Below, piece by piece: positions 25,417 through 36,239 of a stretch of 64,000 bases of DNA (positions within the stretch are counted from its first letter, which is position 1; every line of letters begins with the position of its first letter). Where the stretch lies: NCBI GenBank assembly GCA_002633005.1, contig NMRA01000540.1:229369-293368 (forward strand), written 5' to 3'. Source of the stretch: Phoronis australis. Lineage: Eukaryota; Phoronida; Phoronidae. A program made the translations under genes and the position numbers. The notes under the pieces were generated by a model, which was not told the origin of the DNA, ran no database searches, and was given only the letters and a program-made list of their open reading frames with translations.

Positions 25417-28400
25417 GTGACTAGCTATTCTTTGCAAGAAAAATTTACATTTAAAAGTCAACATTTTTTGGTGGTTATGATGTGCGATGTACAAGTATTG
25501 GAATCGAGGCTGAGGCTGATGGCGCTCCTTATAATTTTGATTTTTTATTTCTCAAACACCAGTAGTGCCCAATTGTCCTTTTTGGAAAACATTTTTGTCG
25601 TTCTTGACAGATATATTAACAACGACCATATCATTTGTGCAGGTGACTTCGATTGCCCCTTAGCAAATATTGATAAACAAAGAAAGATAGATGTCAGTGA
25701 CAAATATATGGTTACAGCAAAAATTAAGGATTTTGTTCCAAACTATAGTCCTTTTGAATGGAGAAGTCTGAATCTTTTTGACAATGAAGAATATTTCCAC
25801 TGTCTCAAAAAGTGATGCATGACTGTAATAGCGCACATATCAGTATGGAAAACAAACATTTAAAATGTGAAAAAATAAAAATGAAAATTAGAGAATTTAC
25901 TATAGGATATTCAAACAGAAAATCATAAATGGACAAAGCTTTAGAGACTAGCTTAATCAATCAAATTAATATCCTGACTGGTGAATTATATACGATAAGG
26001 TCGATAAAAATCTGTTTAGTACTTAAGTTAAGTCAAAGCTATAAAACTGCTGCAGGCTCCTACAATACAGGGTCAGATAATACGCAGAAAGGTTGTTGAA
26101 AATAAAAGCGACAAAATCATATTACTCCAGACCTAAAGATCTGTTCGACCTTCCCAATACATTAGAGCCATGCGATACAGAATTTATTTAACAAACCAGT
26201 CTGACAAAGAATTTTTTGAAATATTAAATAACTCTAAGAATAATAAGTCTCCAAGAAATGATGGACACAGTTACTTGGTGCACAAGTGCTTCTGGCAAGA
26301 AGTCAGAGGGCCTTTAGTGGAAGCTTTTGAGTATAGTTTTAAAGTTGGTGACCTACATGTATAACCATCACGAAAAGATGGGGTGATTATCCTCCACCCC
26401 AAATTCAAAGATGAGATTGAGCTGTTGTCCTTAAATAATTGGCTACCTTATCGTTTTTAAATGTTGACTACAAATTATAAACGAAAGTCCTTACACTTCG
26501 ATTAAATAGTGTTGCTAATAAGTTAATCCATGAAAGGCAAACATGAATAAAAAGTAGATATATTGGATTTAACATACGCACTATACAAGACATAATTTCC
26601 TGCACTAATAGTCGCAACTGTCAAGGCAGTCCTTTTCTTAGATTTCTGTAAAGCGTTCGATGCACTTTTATGGGAATTTCTTTCAAAAACTTTGAACGAT
26701 TTTAAAGTTGGCACTGTCTTCAGAAAATGAATCTAAATAATTTATAAGAGCTCGATGGCTTGCGTAATCAACAACGGTTTTACTACAAGAAATTTTCCAC
26801 TCCAACGGGGAGTGCAACACGATGACTCGATCTCTGGCCCCTTGTTTCGCTTAGCAGTTGAGGTTATGGCAAATTATATCAGATCAGGTGGTGCCATTTC
26901 AGGAATTAAAACTGATGATACTCAAATAAAGCTTGTCTAGTATGCGGATGACACAGCAATATTCTTTATCAATAAAGTTTCAGGATTTAACTGTCTTCAA
27001 TTTTTATTAAAATTTTAGCCGGGTGTCTGGTTTGAAATTAAATTTTGAAAATGTGAAGTTCGATATCTCGGAAGAGGAAAAGCTTGTTCCTAGCCATTTC
27101 ACGGATTTAAATGTACTGGCAGGCCACTCAAGTGTTTAGGGATATTTTGGCCACAGTAAAATGGAAAACCACGAATTGAATTACATGTATGATTTCAAAG
27201 TTAAAAGTTTTAAGAAAACTTGTGGAAAAGCCTCAACACTAGTTAATAGACGTTGTAGAAAGATTTGCCTGATCTGAAATTATCTATGCCATCAATAGTA
27301 CGGCGGGTATTGATACTGTTCTTAGAGAACAGATCAATTCTTTGATATCCAATTTTGTTTGGCAAAATAAAACTCCTAAAGTGAGGAGAAGTGTGCCAGT
27401 AAATACCCGTGCAGATGGCGGCTTGGCAGTACCAGATGCGTGCATAAATGTAACCTGTAACTCATTGTTAGTGAAATGGGTTCAGCGTTATGTAGAAGGA
27501 GAGAATAAATACTGGAAAGCCTTTTCAATTTTCCTTTTAGGAGGTATGGGTGTTCTTTGCTTTTTAAATCATTTTTTCTGCCAAGTTGTTGCCTTTGGAT
27601 GATACCACCAACTTTTATTGTGAATGCCTGAGAAAATGTTAGCGTAGTCTTACGCAGCGAGATCGATATTATTAGTCAGATTGTAGGAAACAATAAAAAT
27701 ATATTGATTACAAATCTGTGTTTTTCACTGGGATCCACAAGGCTGGCATTCTTTATGTAAAAGATATATAAGATATTCGAAACAAGATTTTGTATTGGGA
27801 AGTTATGATACAAAGATACAAATTATCGAATTGGTTAGAATAATATGCTTTGAAGAAGGCACTTAAGTTACCTAATGAATGAGCTCTTCCCAGACAAATT
27901 CAGTGGCCGACTTCCTTTTCAGCCAGATTAGCACACAATCGACTAAAACTTACTTTTACACACAATAAGCTTACAACGTGATGTAGAACACAGATTAAGT
28001 GATATTTATTCAGACCAATTGAAAAGATTTACGCGCTGCCTTTCAGACTCGTACTTCTTCCCAAAGTTAAAACTTTTAAATATTATTATGTTCATAGAAA
28101 AGTTTACACAAGTATCTCTTAAAAAACATGAAGAATGTAAGAGATGATAGTTGTTTGACTTGTAATGCTGCTGAAACTTTTGTTCATTTGTTTTGAGATT
28201 GTTCACTTGTGTAGGCGCTGTGGTTTAAAGTTCAAACTCTGTTAAGTAATATAACTAAACAAAACAAAACAAAACAAAACAAAACATAGATTTGGTAAAG
28301 AATAAAAATTTAAACGTGTATTTGGATCCAATTTTGAAGCGGTTAATACGTTATGCCAGTCATCTTTGGACCACAGCAAGCATGTATTCCTTGTGCCATT

Positions 28401-28560
28401 AAATCAAAGGTAAGCGATCGTCAGTTTAAAAAAACTGAATTTCACCTTTTGGGATGCCCTCTGTAAACACTTAGATGTATATTTACTCGCACACGTATAA
28501 TTTGGGAAGTAACTTCTTCATTAAAAACTGCGTGGGTGTAAGAGAGGTGTCTGAATGCTG
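25417..28560 (+). pseudogene. LINE ORF2 remnant: endonuclease and reverse transcriptase
   Basis: The endonuclease motif AGDFDCPL (near 25640) is followed by RT blocks. These are NNKSPRNDGHSYLVH with GPLVEAFEYSFK.G (near 26240-26350), motif A as LDFCKAFDALLW (near 26640), FPLQRGVQHDDSISGPLF (near 26800), and YADDT at 26940 directly after a TAG that closes the preceding frame. An L1-like FVWQNKTPKVRR..GGLAVPD block follows at 27342-27602. The domain order is that of an L1/Tx1 ORF2, but there are at least six frame breaks. Confidence 0.75.
28256..28285 (+). repeat. (AAAAC)n pentanucleotide tract
   Basis: About five AACAA units lie inside the 3' part of the LINE remnant. Confidence 0.85.
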
Positions 28561-29530
28561 TACCGTTTCCAGTCCTAGATAGTTATTAGTAGTTTTTAGT
28601 TAGCATTTCCTGTTATTTTTTTCGTTTGAGAAACAAAATATTTACCGCTAAAAGATAACGACCATGTAGTATGTTGGTTCCATTTTGCGCTGAAGCTGTC
28701 CTCAAATAATCACTTTATTGCAGGTACTTTCCTTTTAAATAAATTACTTCTACTCCAATTTGTAATAATTTCCAGAAATTTGTCTGCATTTGCTTTTGCC
28801 ACATCTTTCCTAAATTGTTAAGAGACTACAACTGTATAACATTCGTGCATTGTGTAAACCAGTTAGCTGAAAACCGATATTTTTTTGGAATCGATAATGG
28901 CACGAGAGAAAAAGCACCCAATTCAATCAATTCAGGCAATAAACTCTGCTCTGATCTGTTACCTCCCAGAGCACGCTGGGCCACTACTCCAAGCATCGGT
29001 GCACACTGTGTGAGAGTTTTCAGGAACATGTTCTACTCGAGTGTTTCGCATTGTGGGTATACGCATCTGAGCTTCACCTACTGGCAAGTGAAGGAATTAG
29101 TCACGGTTCACCTCTCTCGGGTGTAGCCACGGACGGGCAACACGGGGTCACGACCCTATGTTTATTGCACAAAAAGCTACCCGCGGTCGAACACAGTTCC
29201 ATCTTGCTTTTACACCGTGTTCATTGCAAAATGCATCAGGGTTGTTACTCATTTAGTTCCTCTTCTGCCTCCACTCTCGAACAACTAATTCGCGTTGGCC
29301 TCCTTGTTGAATACGTCTGCTTACGCCGGTGTCAACAGAGTCCCACTTTGCCTGAATTTTTGTGGGTATCCGTGACCTGATCCGTTATTGCAAACCAGAT
29401 TAGTAAAACAAACGAGAGCGCCAGACTGACTGTACAGGGCGCAGCCGCTCTTCAAAATAAGTCATTCTCTCTGAGTAATTTATTTCAGGGCTGAATTTGT
29501 TTATACATAACAATCTGAAAGTCAGGATTT

Positions 29531-32500
29531 TTACAGACCCCTTATATGGAGGATGTTTTTATTCTCCTCCAACCGTGTCTTCCACCTGAGCTCTTCACTC
29601 TTCACCGTAGCAATCCAAGTAGCAATCAACTCTCGGTCCACCTTTTCCGGAAATGTGGTCCGCATCACATCGCAGGAGAACCTCTTTTTCATCTCACAGT
29701 GTGGAGGAACGTACAGCTTTCGTTGGCAAATATGATTCGGTGGTGCTCTACTAGTCCCTATTTCGGCCCTAGTAAGGGAGGAATTAGAATTCAAACATTA
29801 GTGCCGTTGGGAAACGGTAGATCGAATATTACTTAAAATTTCCCGAAAAACCGTAGGTACGTTTGTCATTAAATTTGATTGGCTGATTGGTGATGACTCT
29901 TGTTCTGTAAGACTGATAAAACACGGAGAGAGTGGTGAAACCTGGGTTGCGTTCTTTACTCACTACCCTTGTGGAATCTTTGCCTATGGAATGGAAAAAA
30001 GCATTCAAAGTCCAGGACTTGCGAGCCATTCAATTCTTCACTCCCATGATTTGGAGTGGTCTCGCGTGATCTCGTTTTTTTACAAAGAAAATTTACTTTA
30101 CGTAACGCACCCCAAGAGCAGATTTCGTAGTTGCAAGTCGTTCACCAGTAAAATTAGTATAACCGCTTGCTTCACTTGCTGCTATGCGTGGTTAATTTTT
30201 CCCAACTTCTCAAATCTTCCGAAAAAAGTATTAAGATTTTAAAGACTTTTTCTGCAAAATATGGACTCTTTTACTAAATGGCATCTCGTCTTCGCAGTAC
30301 CTTAAGTTTTTATCTCCATTCGCATAAGTAAGTGCTAATAGCGGTAAAAATGGTCCCATGCAGTCGAAGTGATGAGAAAAAAGGATAAGACAGGATCTAT
30401 CCAACTTACGACGCGTCCAACGTGACACATAGGCCCTCTTTGCCTGGATTTCCGACGGAGATCTCGCTTCCGACATCCGTCCAGTAGTCGTACTGTTCAC
30501 TGTAGGCTTCAAATTTCACCTTTCGGTCAAGATAGGGGTCACTACCAGCAGGCATTGGCGTGCACATGACCGTGGGATGAATACTCCCCTCGTCTCTCGG
30601 CACATCGGAAGAACCCTTCTTAATTTTTACCACTTCGTCCTTTATATTTCTAAGCCATGCTGTGTATTGAACTTTAACCTTCTCCTTGTTGATTGTGCAG
30701 AAGCACACGCGCGGATTAACGCGGATGGCGAAAATATTATCACCCTTGTAAATAGTCAGAGAGTGATCGGTGCGATCTATGTTTCCTTGGTTGTCTTTAA
30801 TTCTGAAGAAACCAAGAAGAAAATTTAAGAAATTACAACCTAAACATGTGTAACCGGGCAGGGTAACTTAAAATTACTGTTGTAATTCATAATTAATTCT
30901 CATGTTGTGCGGGCTGAAGTGTTTAATGTTGTAACTAACTGCTGCGCATGGCCTTCTTCAAGCCACCTTACTTGTATATTTAATGCCTGGTGTTGGAAGT
31001 ATATCGTTCATTTACCTTTTACTGTCTTGGGACACGTACCCTGACAATAAATGTCCGATTCTGCTTTGCTTTTATTAATCAAGTTACCCACTATCTTATA
31101 TTTTCACAAAACTTTGGAATTGCTATTATAGATCTACCGTACACTATTTATACGACGTTTCTGTATGTAAAGCACCTCAATAGAATGAACCTCTCTTATT
31201 GTCACGAGTCACTGAGACGAGATAGCAATTTGAATATAAGTGTGTGTCTTCTAGTCAGAAATTTGCATCGAGATGTACATGCATGGTTCAGGCTTCCGAA
31301 GTAATCGACCTTCTTATCAATAGCGGAAGAGACATCAACTACAAAAAGGACTGTGGGACAGCGGCCCTCCAAAGCAGCGCTGCTGGTGGACGTATATAAA
31401 AGAGCTGTGGAAATCTCTTCATTTAAAGTTATTAAGAACCCAAGAAAAATATTCAAATTTGGCCAAGTTTGGAACATCAGATATACTTCTTTATGCACAA
31501 AACTAGAAGGAATTTGTTTTATAATGTTTCATTTTTTCATGAGAGGATACAAAAACAGTTTTATGGTTTTCTCAACTCGAAAGTTGCATACGACGAAAAA
31601 GAAATGATCTTTGAAAACTAACAGCTTATTTGATATTTATTCATGAACCTTCATATCAAACAAAAATTGACTACGTCATTGCTGCTATAGCTGCATCCTT
31701 CTCTTTAACTAGATTTTAATAAAAATGAGTAGTCACGTGACCAAATGATTGGCAGAGTAGTATAAAGTCACGGAACAAATTCTAATAGGCTTGTGTTTTC
31801 AGGAAATACACACTTTTTGAAATACTCCCTTATAAACGTCTGACTTCTTTTAGTCTTATTAAATCATATGGCGGATCTGTCATTTTGCCGTGAATCCCTT
31901 CATACCAATGTGCTTAGGCTTATTTGCCAGTATTGGTTCCACGTGACTGCATGTCCTAAGTAGCGTTTTGCACAGTAACATTATGGTAATTACTTATAAT
32001 AAACAGTAACGACACCTATGTGAACATTGTAAGTGCCTTGTCTCATTTCTAACTAGTTGTCCTATCTGCTGTCCTAGGCAAATTGCACATCTCATGTGCA
32101 CGCGTAACAAGATGACTAAAATTGCACTCCAATGAAACCCGCCGCATTTACAGGAGCGTAACAATGCTACCAAAAGTCATTTTCAGGCATGATAAATATT
32201 TCGTAAAGCTCGTCAACGGACAAAAGGTTGCTGCAACTTCCCTGTGAAAACGCGTAAGCCCTGAAAATTTTACTCTTCAAATTGATGGATTGTCACTTGG
32301 GAACTGTGGCCCGGATTCACGGCCTTGTACTGTCAAGGAAACAAGAAGCGGCAGATGTCACAAAGTTTCAAACTGAATCTCGCTGGTTTCCTGCTTGTCC
32401 GCTAGAGGATAGAGAACACGCAACTATTGGTTACCTTTTCTTGGGAAGTTTTTCACGCTAGCGTTTCTGATTGGCTGCTCGAATTCTCATCAGCTGGCGC

Positions 32501-35500
32501 TTTACGTAAACAAACTGGCGTGACTGATGGAGGAAGTGTAAATGTGGATATAGTTTGTACAGACAAATTGGTGCTTAATTCATGATCATGTGAATCTGAA
32601 AGTTGTGGTTGTGCCTTTTCAGAGTGCATTTTTCTACTGTCTCTGATTTTCGTTTACGTTGGTGTCCCGTTGTATTCACACAGTATGAATAATGCACCGG
32701 TTAAATCGGCCAAATGTGTGTGCATTGTATGTCCTTTTAAAAGTTCGCGGCTATTAAACATTACTGCAGGAACGAAATATTTGCCGTCACGCCACTTGCA
32801 TGACAAGGCTAAAAATCGTTCACAGTCCGCCATTTTATTTCTTTGTTGTGAGGCTAACAAATGACTACCGTGGTTAAATCAACCAGTGACAAAACGCGTG
32901 CTACTGAATGATACAAATACCTGTGTGTTCTCTACCCCCTAGCGGACACACAGGCAACCAGCGAGAGACTGAATCTGAACCCGACCGAAATACATCACGT
33001 GTCTAATGACTGAAACTACCCAGTGCTTCGAGCTAAGGTAACTGCACGCCCTGGAAGACTCGTATTGTCACGAACTTTCTGAATCCGCTTATTGAATTGC
33101 ACAAGCATGCAGGTAAGAGGTTAATATTGATGTCCTCGTGAAGCAAAAAGATCCGAGATCAAGATTAACAAAAGCCACGATAATTTTAAGGACGCCCAAA
33201 GTAGTCAGTCAATAGTTAACTTTAGTAGTAATAATGTTAAATGGGCTACTTGATATTCACTAGAAAGTGCTTTGGAAGAAATGTCGGAAAGCATGTCATA
33301 TTCAAAATGGAGTGGCTTGCTTTCTTAGGGCCTGTACTTCATTATCAGGCTTCAATCTACGTAGCAAGTTTCTTGAGAGAATGACAAAATCATACAAGTC
33401 TTCGCGAGATGTCGCTATTCATTACAAACGAAGCACGTGATCATAATGGCTGCTTATTCTCTAGTGCTGGGTCTATGGAACGCAGTCCTATACATACATT
33501 TCTGTACGGACAAGACCTTGTTACAAAACAGCCTATTTAAGGAATTTCGAGTCGCCTATTTTCGTACCTTATTCTGGCAATAGCTCTCGTCCTTGTTTTA
33601 CCCGGATGATTGACGGTGACATTTATGTTAAATCTGAACGAATGACATCGCCCATTACCAAACTTAAGGTTCTTTGGAATTTGCAAACCCACTTCGTTGA
33701 TCTTTATGGACATCTTTCCAAGTTTTAATTTAGCAGCCTCGATGGTAAGCTGAAATATATAAAGGCGAAAAATTGCATCACAATGTTCATCATCACCACC
33801 ATCATCACCACCACCACCACCACCANACCACTACAACCACCACCACGACACAATTATCATCACCACCACTATTATTATCATCATAAGCTTTAACACCATA
33901 ACTATCACGGCCAGAGCACCGCACCATCACCACCACCACCATCACTACCTCCTTCATCATAAACATCATAACAATGACCACCATCGCTATTTCCCAGAAG
34001 CCTGATAACAAGTACAACTTACTTAAAAGGATACTCAACCTGGTTTTGGCCTATTAACAGAAATTAAATGAAACTTTCCCATACAGCTTTCTGAAACAAA
34101 ATTATACTTTGTAACCCTCAAATACATTCAGAAGTTTGGAGAAAAAATTGAAAACTCCTTCCAAAGTCTGCTAAACGAGCAAGCATGACCTACGCTTTTA
34201 GCGACTAACCCGGGAACTGTGGGAATAGACTAACCACCAAGGACCATAATGTCCAATCTATGATATAGGGAGTATGACTTTTTATATGATTCTTGTCTTC
34301 AACTTGGAAGATTGACACCAATGATGCATTAACAGATGACAGAACGAGGAGTGGCAAAAGTCATCAAAACAGGGTTAAGTACCCTTTAAGATTGTTCAAT
34401 TTAAGACAGAATGCATTCCCAAGTGTAGGATTGTCTGGGCAATACCGTGTTAGGTATTCAGTGTAAGTCTTTGTTTGAACCTCATTTATTTGGGAAAATC
34501 TCAATTCAAATGAGAAGGTGTTAGAGGGCAGAACGACGATTGATGGAATCAAGACAGGATTTAGTATCCTTTTAACACATGCACTTCATCGCCTACTTCG
34601 GCGTAAAGATTTTGCGGCGCAAGCCTGATGCATTACGCAATTGACCGCTTATTGAGAGATCCAGCTTAGCTATAATTAAGAAACTTTTTTTCCAAACCAG
34701 CTAAGACCATTTTCATGTTGTGTGTTATGTAGACACAAATCAAACGTTGTCGTCGAAGTTATGTCTGTCAGAGGGTCCTTTTCAGGCTGACTGATAATGA
34801 TAGACCACTCTAAGGCTTTTGATGACATGCTTCATTCATTGCTTATGTTGCCTGAGTGAGAGTGGACTATTCTGGTCGAGGAAACTCTAGTCTGATGTTT
34901 TTAGCTCTTGAATGTGTGTTTGGCCAGGACAATAACTGAAAGACTGGACAGGCTTAATTATAGAGTGGTTAAAACCACTCATAATTACTTTACCAGATCA
35001 TATTCTGACCTGCTGTTAAGAGGAACTCTCCCAATACCTCAAGTTGAACGACTTCGCAAAGTCTTTAAAAACGTTGGTTTATCGCGTGGTAATGGGATGT
35101 TCTGTTTTTATTTGAAATACACAAGGCATAATTTACGTACCACTCTGCGGAAGTTAAAAATACATTTACAGTCAATCAAGTACAAAGGCGCTAGCTTATG
35201 GAGCAGTCTCCCAACAGACCTCGGGGAGGATGCTGTTCCAAATGTCTTCAATTTGATACTGAACAGTTGGACCATATATACCATGCTTTTTAATGTTTTT
35301 CTTATATCTACTTATTTTTATTTATTTGTTTTACTAATTATAATCTTATAATAGGTGAAACGAGACCGTGGCTCATGTTTATAGGTTATAAAACTGACTT
35401 TAAATAGTCACTGCTTTGACTTGACCTGAATGAGGTCTAGTTTAATACTCTGTATATACATTTTGGTGACTTTGTTACGTCACAGGAGACTTCAATGCAC

Positions 35501-35903
35501 GTGGTACTTATCCAAACAATAGCTGCACTGTTTTACGACGCCAAATGCATTGCCCAACTAAACAAAAAACAACCGCAGGTACAATACCTATGCATCTTCT
35601 GTTTGTTACGCATCGGCTCCAGTTCCTTATAAGCAATTCTATTATTCTACCGAACTTAACGATAGTCTTGTAATTCCGTCGTTTGAGTCAATTCTCCAGA
35701 TCCAATGGATTTCAAAAACGACACATTTGTTTTGCATCCTGAATTGTGAATAAACGTATTACTTAATGTGCAAAGTTTTGTTCTCGTCGCACGACTCTGG
35801 GCTTTCTGAGAATATATGCAACAAAATCCAACTCAAGAAAGACAGAGACGATACTTACCACCACGAAACAAACGACAATTAGCTCCTTAAAAAGTCGGGC
35901 CAT
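29531..35903 (-). CDS. Secreted eight-cysteine family protein, diverged paralogue C (4 exons)
   Basis: Coding exons are 35859-35903, 33568-33749, 30410-30802 and 29531-29768 (858 nt, 285 residues), with phases 0, 2 and 2. Exon 1 encodes a leader with basic residues and then a hydrophobic core (MARLFKELIVVCFVV). Exon 2 has FGNGRCHSFRFN, which aligns with the FSVG.CY.Y.YN motif of A and B, and a sequon NVT. Exon 3 is again 393 nt and starts IKDNQGN, followed by VCFC (the CxC pair), MCTP and LCVTL. Exon 4 has HICQRKLYVPPHC and FSCDV, then a basic tail. All eight family cysteines are kept. The exon 4 acceptor was chosen at 29768 because it has a pyrimidine tract and the right phase; a second AG (exon from 29750) would shorten the protein by six residues. 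Introns 1 and 2 exceed 2 kb. AATAAA lies at 29479-29484. Overall sequence is much diverged, so the role may differ from A and B. Confidence 0.8.
31283..31399 (+). pseudogene. Ankyrin-repeat-like fragment
   Basis: A 38-codon reading, EVIDLLINSGRDINY and then CGTAALQSSAAGG, fits the ankyrin consensus (LL..G.D.N......G..AL..AA..G). It ends at a TAA. No good splice sites bound it and no neighbouring repeats were seen. A decayed duplicate exon is the likeliest reading. Confidence 0.35.
33785..33990. repeat. CAC/ATC trinucleotide microsatellite with an N
   Basis: Interrupted (CAC)n and (ATC)n lie in intron 1 of paralogue C. The undetermined base at 33826 indicates a difficult assembly point. Confidence 0.88.
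34795..35354 (+). pseudogene. LINE ORF2 fragment: RT motif A joined to the C terminus
   Basis: The first part reads IDHSKAFDDMLHSLL, an RT motif A of the D.SKAFD..H type. After a stop, an open frame at 34908-35351 carries the C-terminal region common to CR1/RTE-like LINEs (TRSYSDLLLRGTLPIPQVER, then KGASLWSSLPTDL). The catalytic YxDD region between them is missing, so this is an internally deleted 3' end. Hydrophobic residues at the end come from AT-rich trailing sequence. Confidence 0.6.
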
Positions 35904-35957
35904 TGTTTCTCAATGTCTTCCTTAGTGAGTTGTGGCAATGACATCTGCGCGCAAGAA

Positions 35958-35970
35958 CACGCACATATAG
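35958..35970 (-). promoter_or_regulatory. Possible TATA-like element of paralogue C
   Basis: The minus strand reads CTATATGTG about 60 nt upstream of the ATG at 35903, at a distance similar to the TATA box of paralogue A. The match to consensus is weaker. Confidence 0.3.
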
Positions 35971-36239
35971 ACAACCTCAAGCAAAATTGCATTGTCTGGT
36001 TCTTGATTGGTGAGTTATTTTTAAACAGCTTTTATGTGACGTATTTCGAAACCAGGCTCTCCTTAGAGTCTGGGCTCGAGACTGGGCAGTTCTACATAGT
36101 CAAAAAAAAGCAAGACCACGCAACACACTGCACATGTACCTCGAAAAATCAAGCGTTTAAAAGGCCTTACATGTACTATCGTAAAATGATGGATCATGAA
36201 GTGATTGGTTGGCTAAGTTGAAATATTGAATTATAGGAT

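Larger units (their letters stand above)
24000..28670 (+). mobile_element. Degenerate Tx1/L1-like non-LTR retrotransposon
   Basis: The order is: a possible 5' leader, an ORF1-like coiled-coil segment (from about 24410), a poly-G tract with an N at 25251, endonuclease, reverse transcriptase, the L1-type C-terminal region, and a cysteine/histidine segment (CLTCNAAETFVHLF) near 28160. An (AAAAC)n tract at 28256-28285 interrupts the 3' part, since L1-like sequence continues beyond it. Many stops and frameshifts show that it is dead. The outer ends are approximate. Confidence 0.75.

Noticed and set aside
29051-29380. 109-codon plus-strand open frame
   Set aside because: Overlapping frames on both strands are equally open and no motif is visible.
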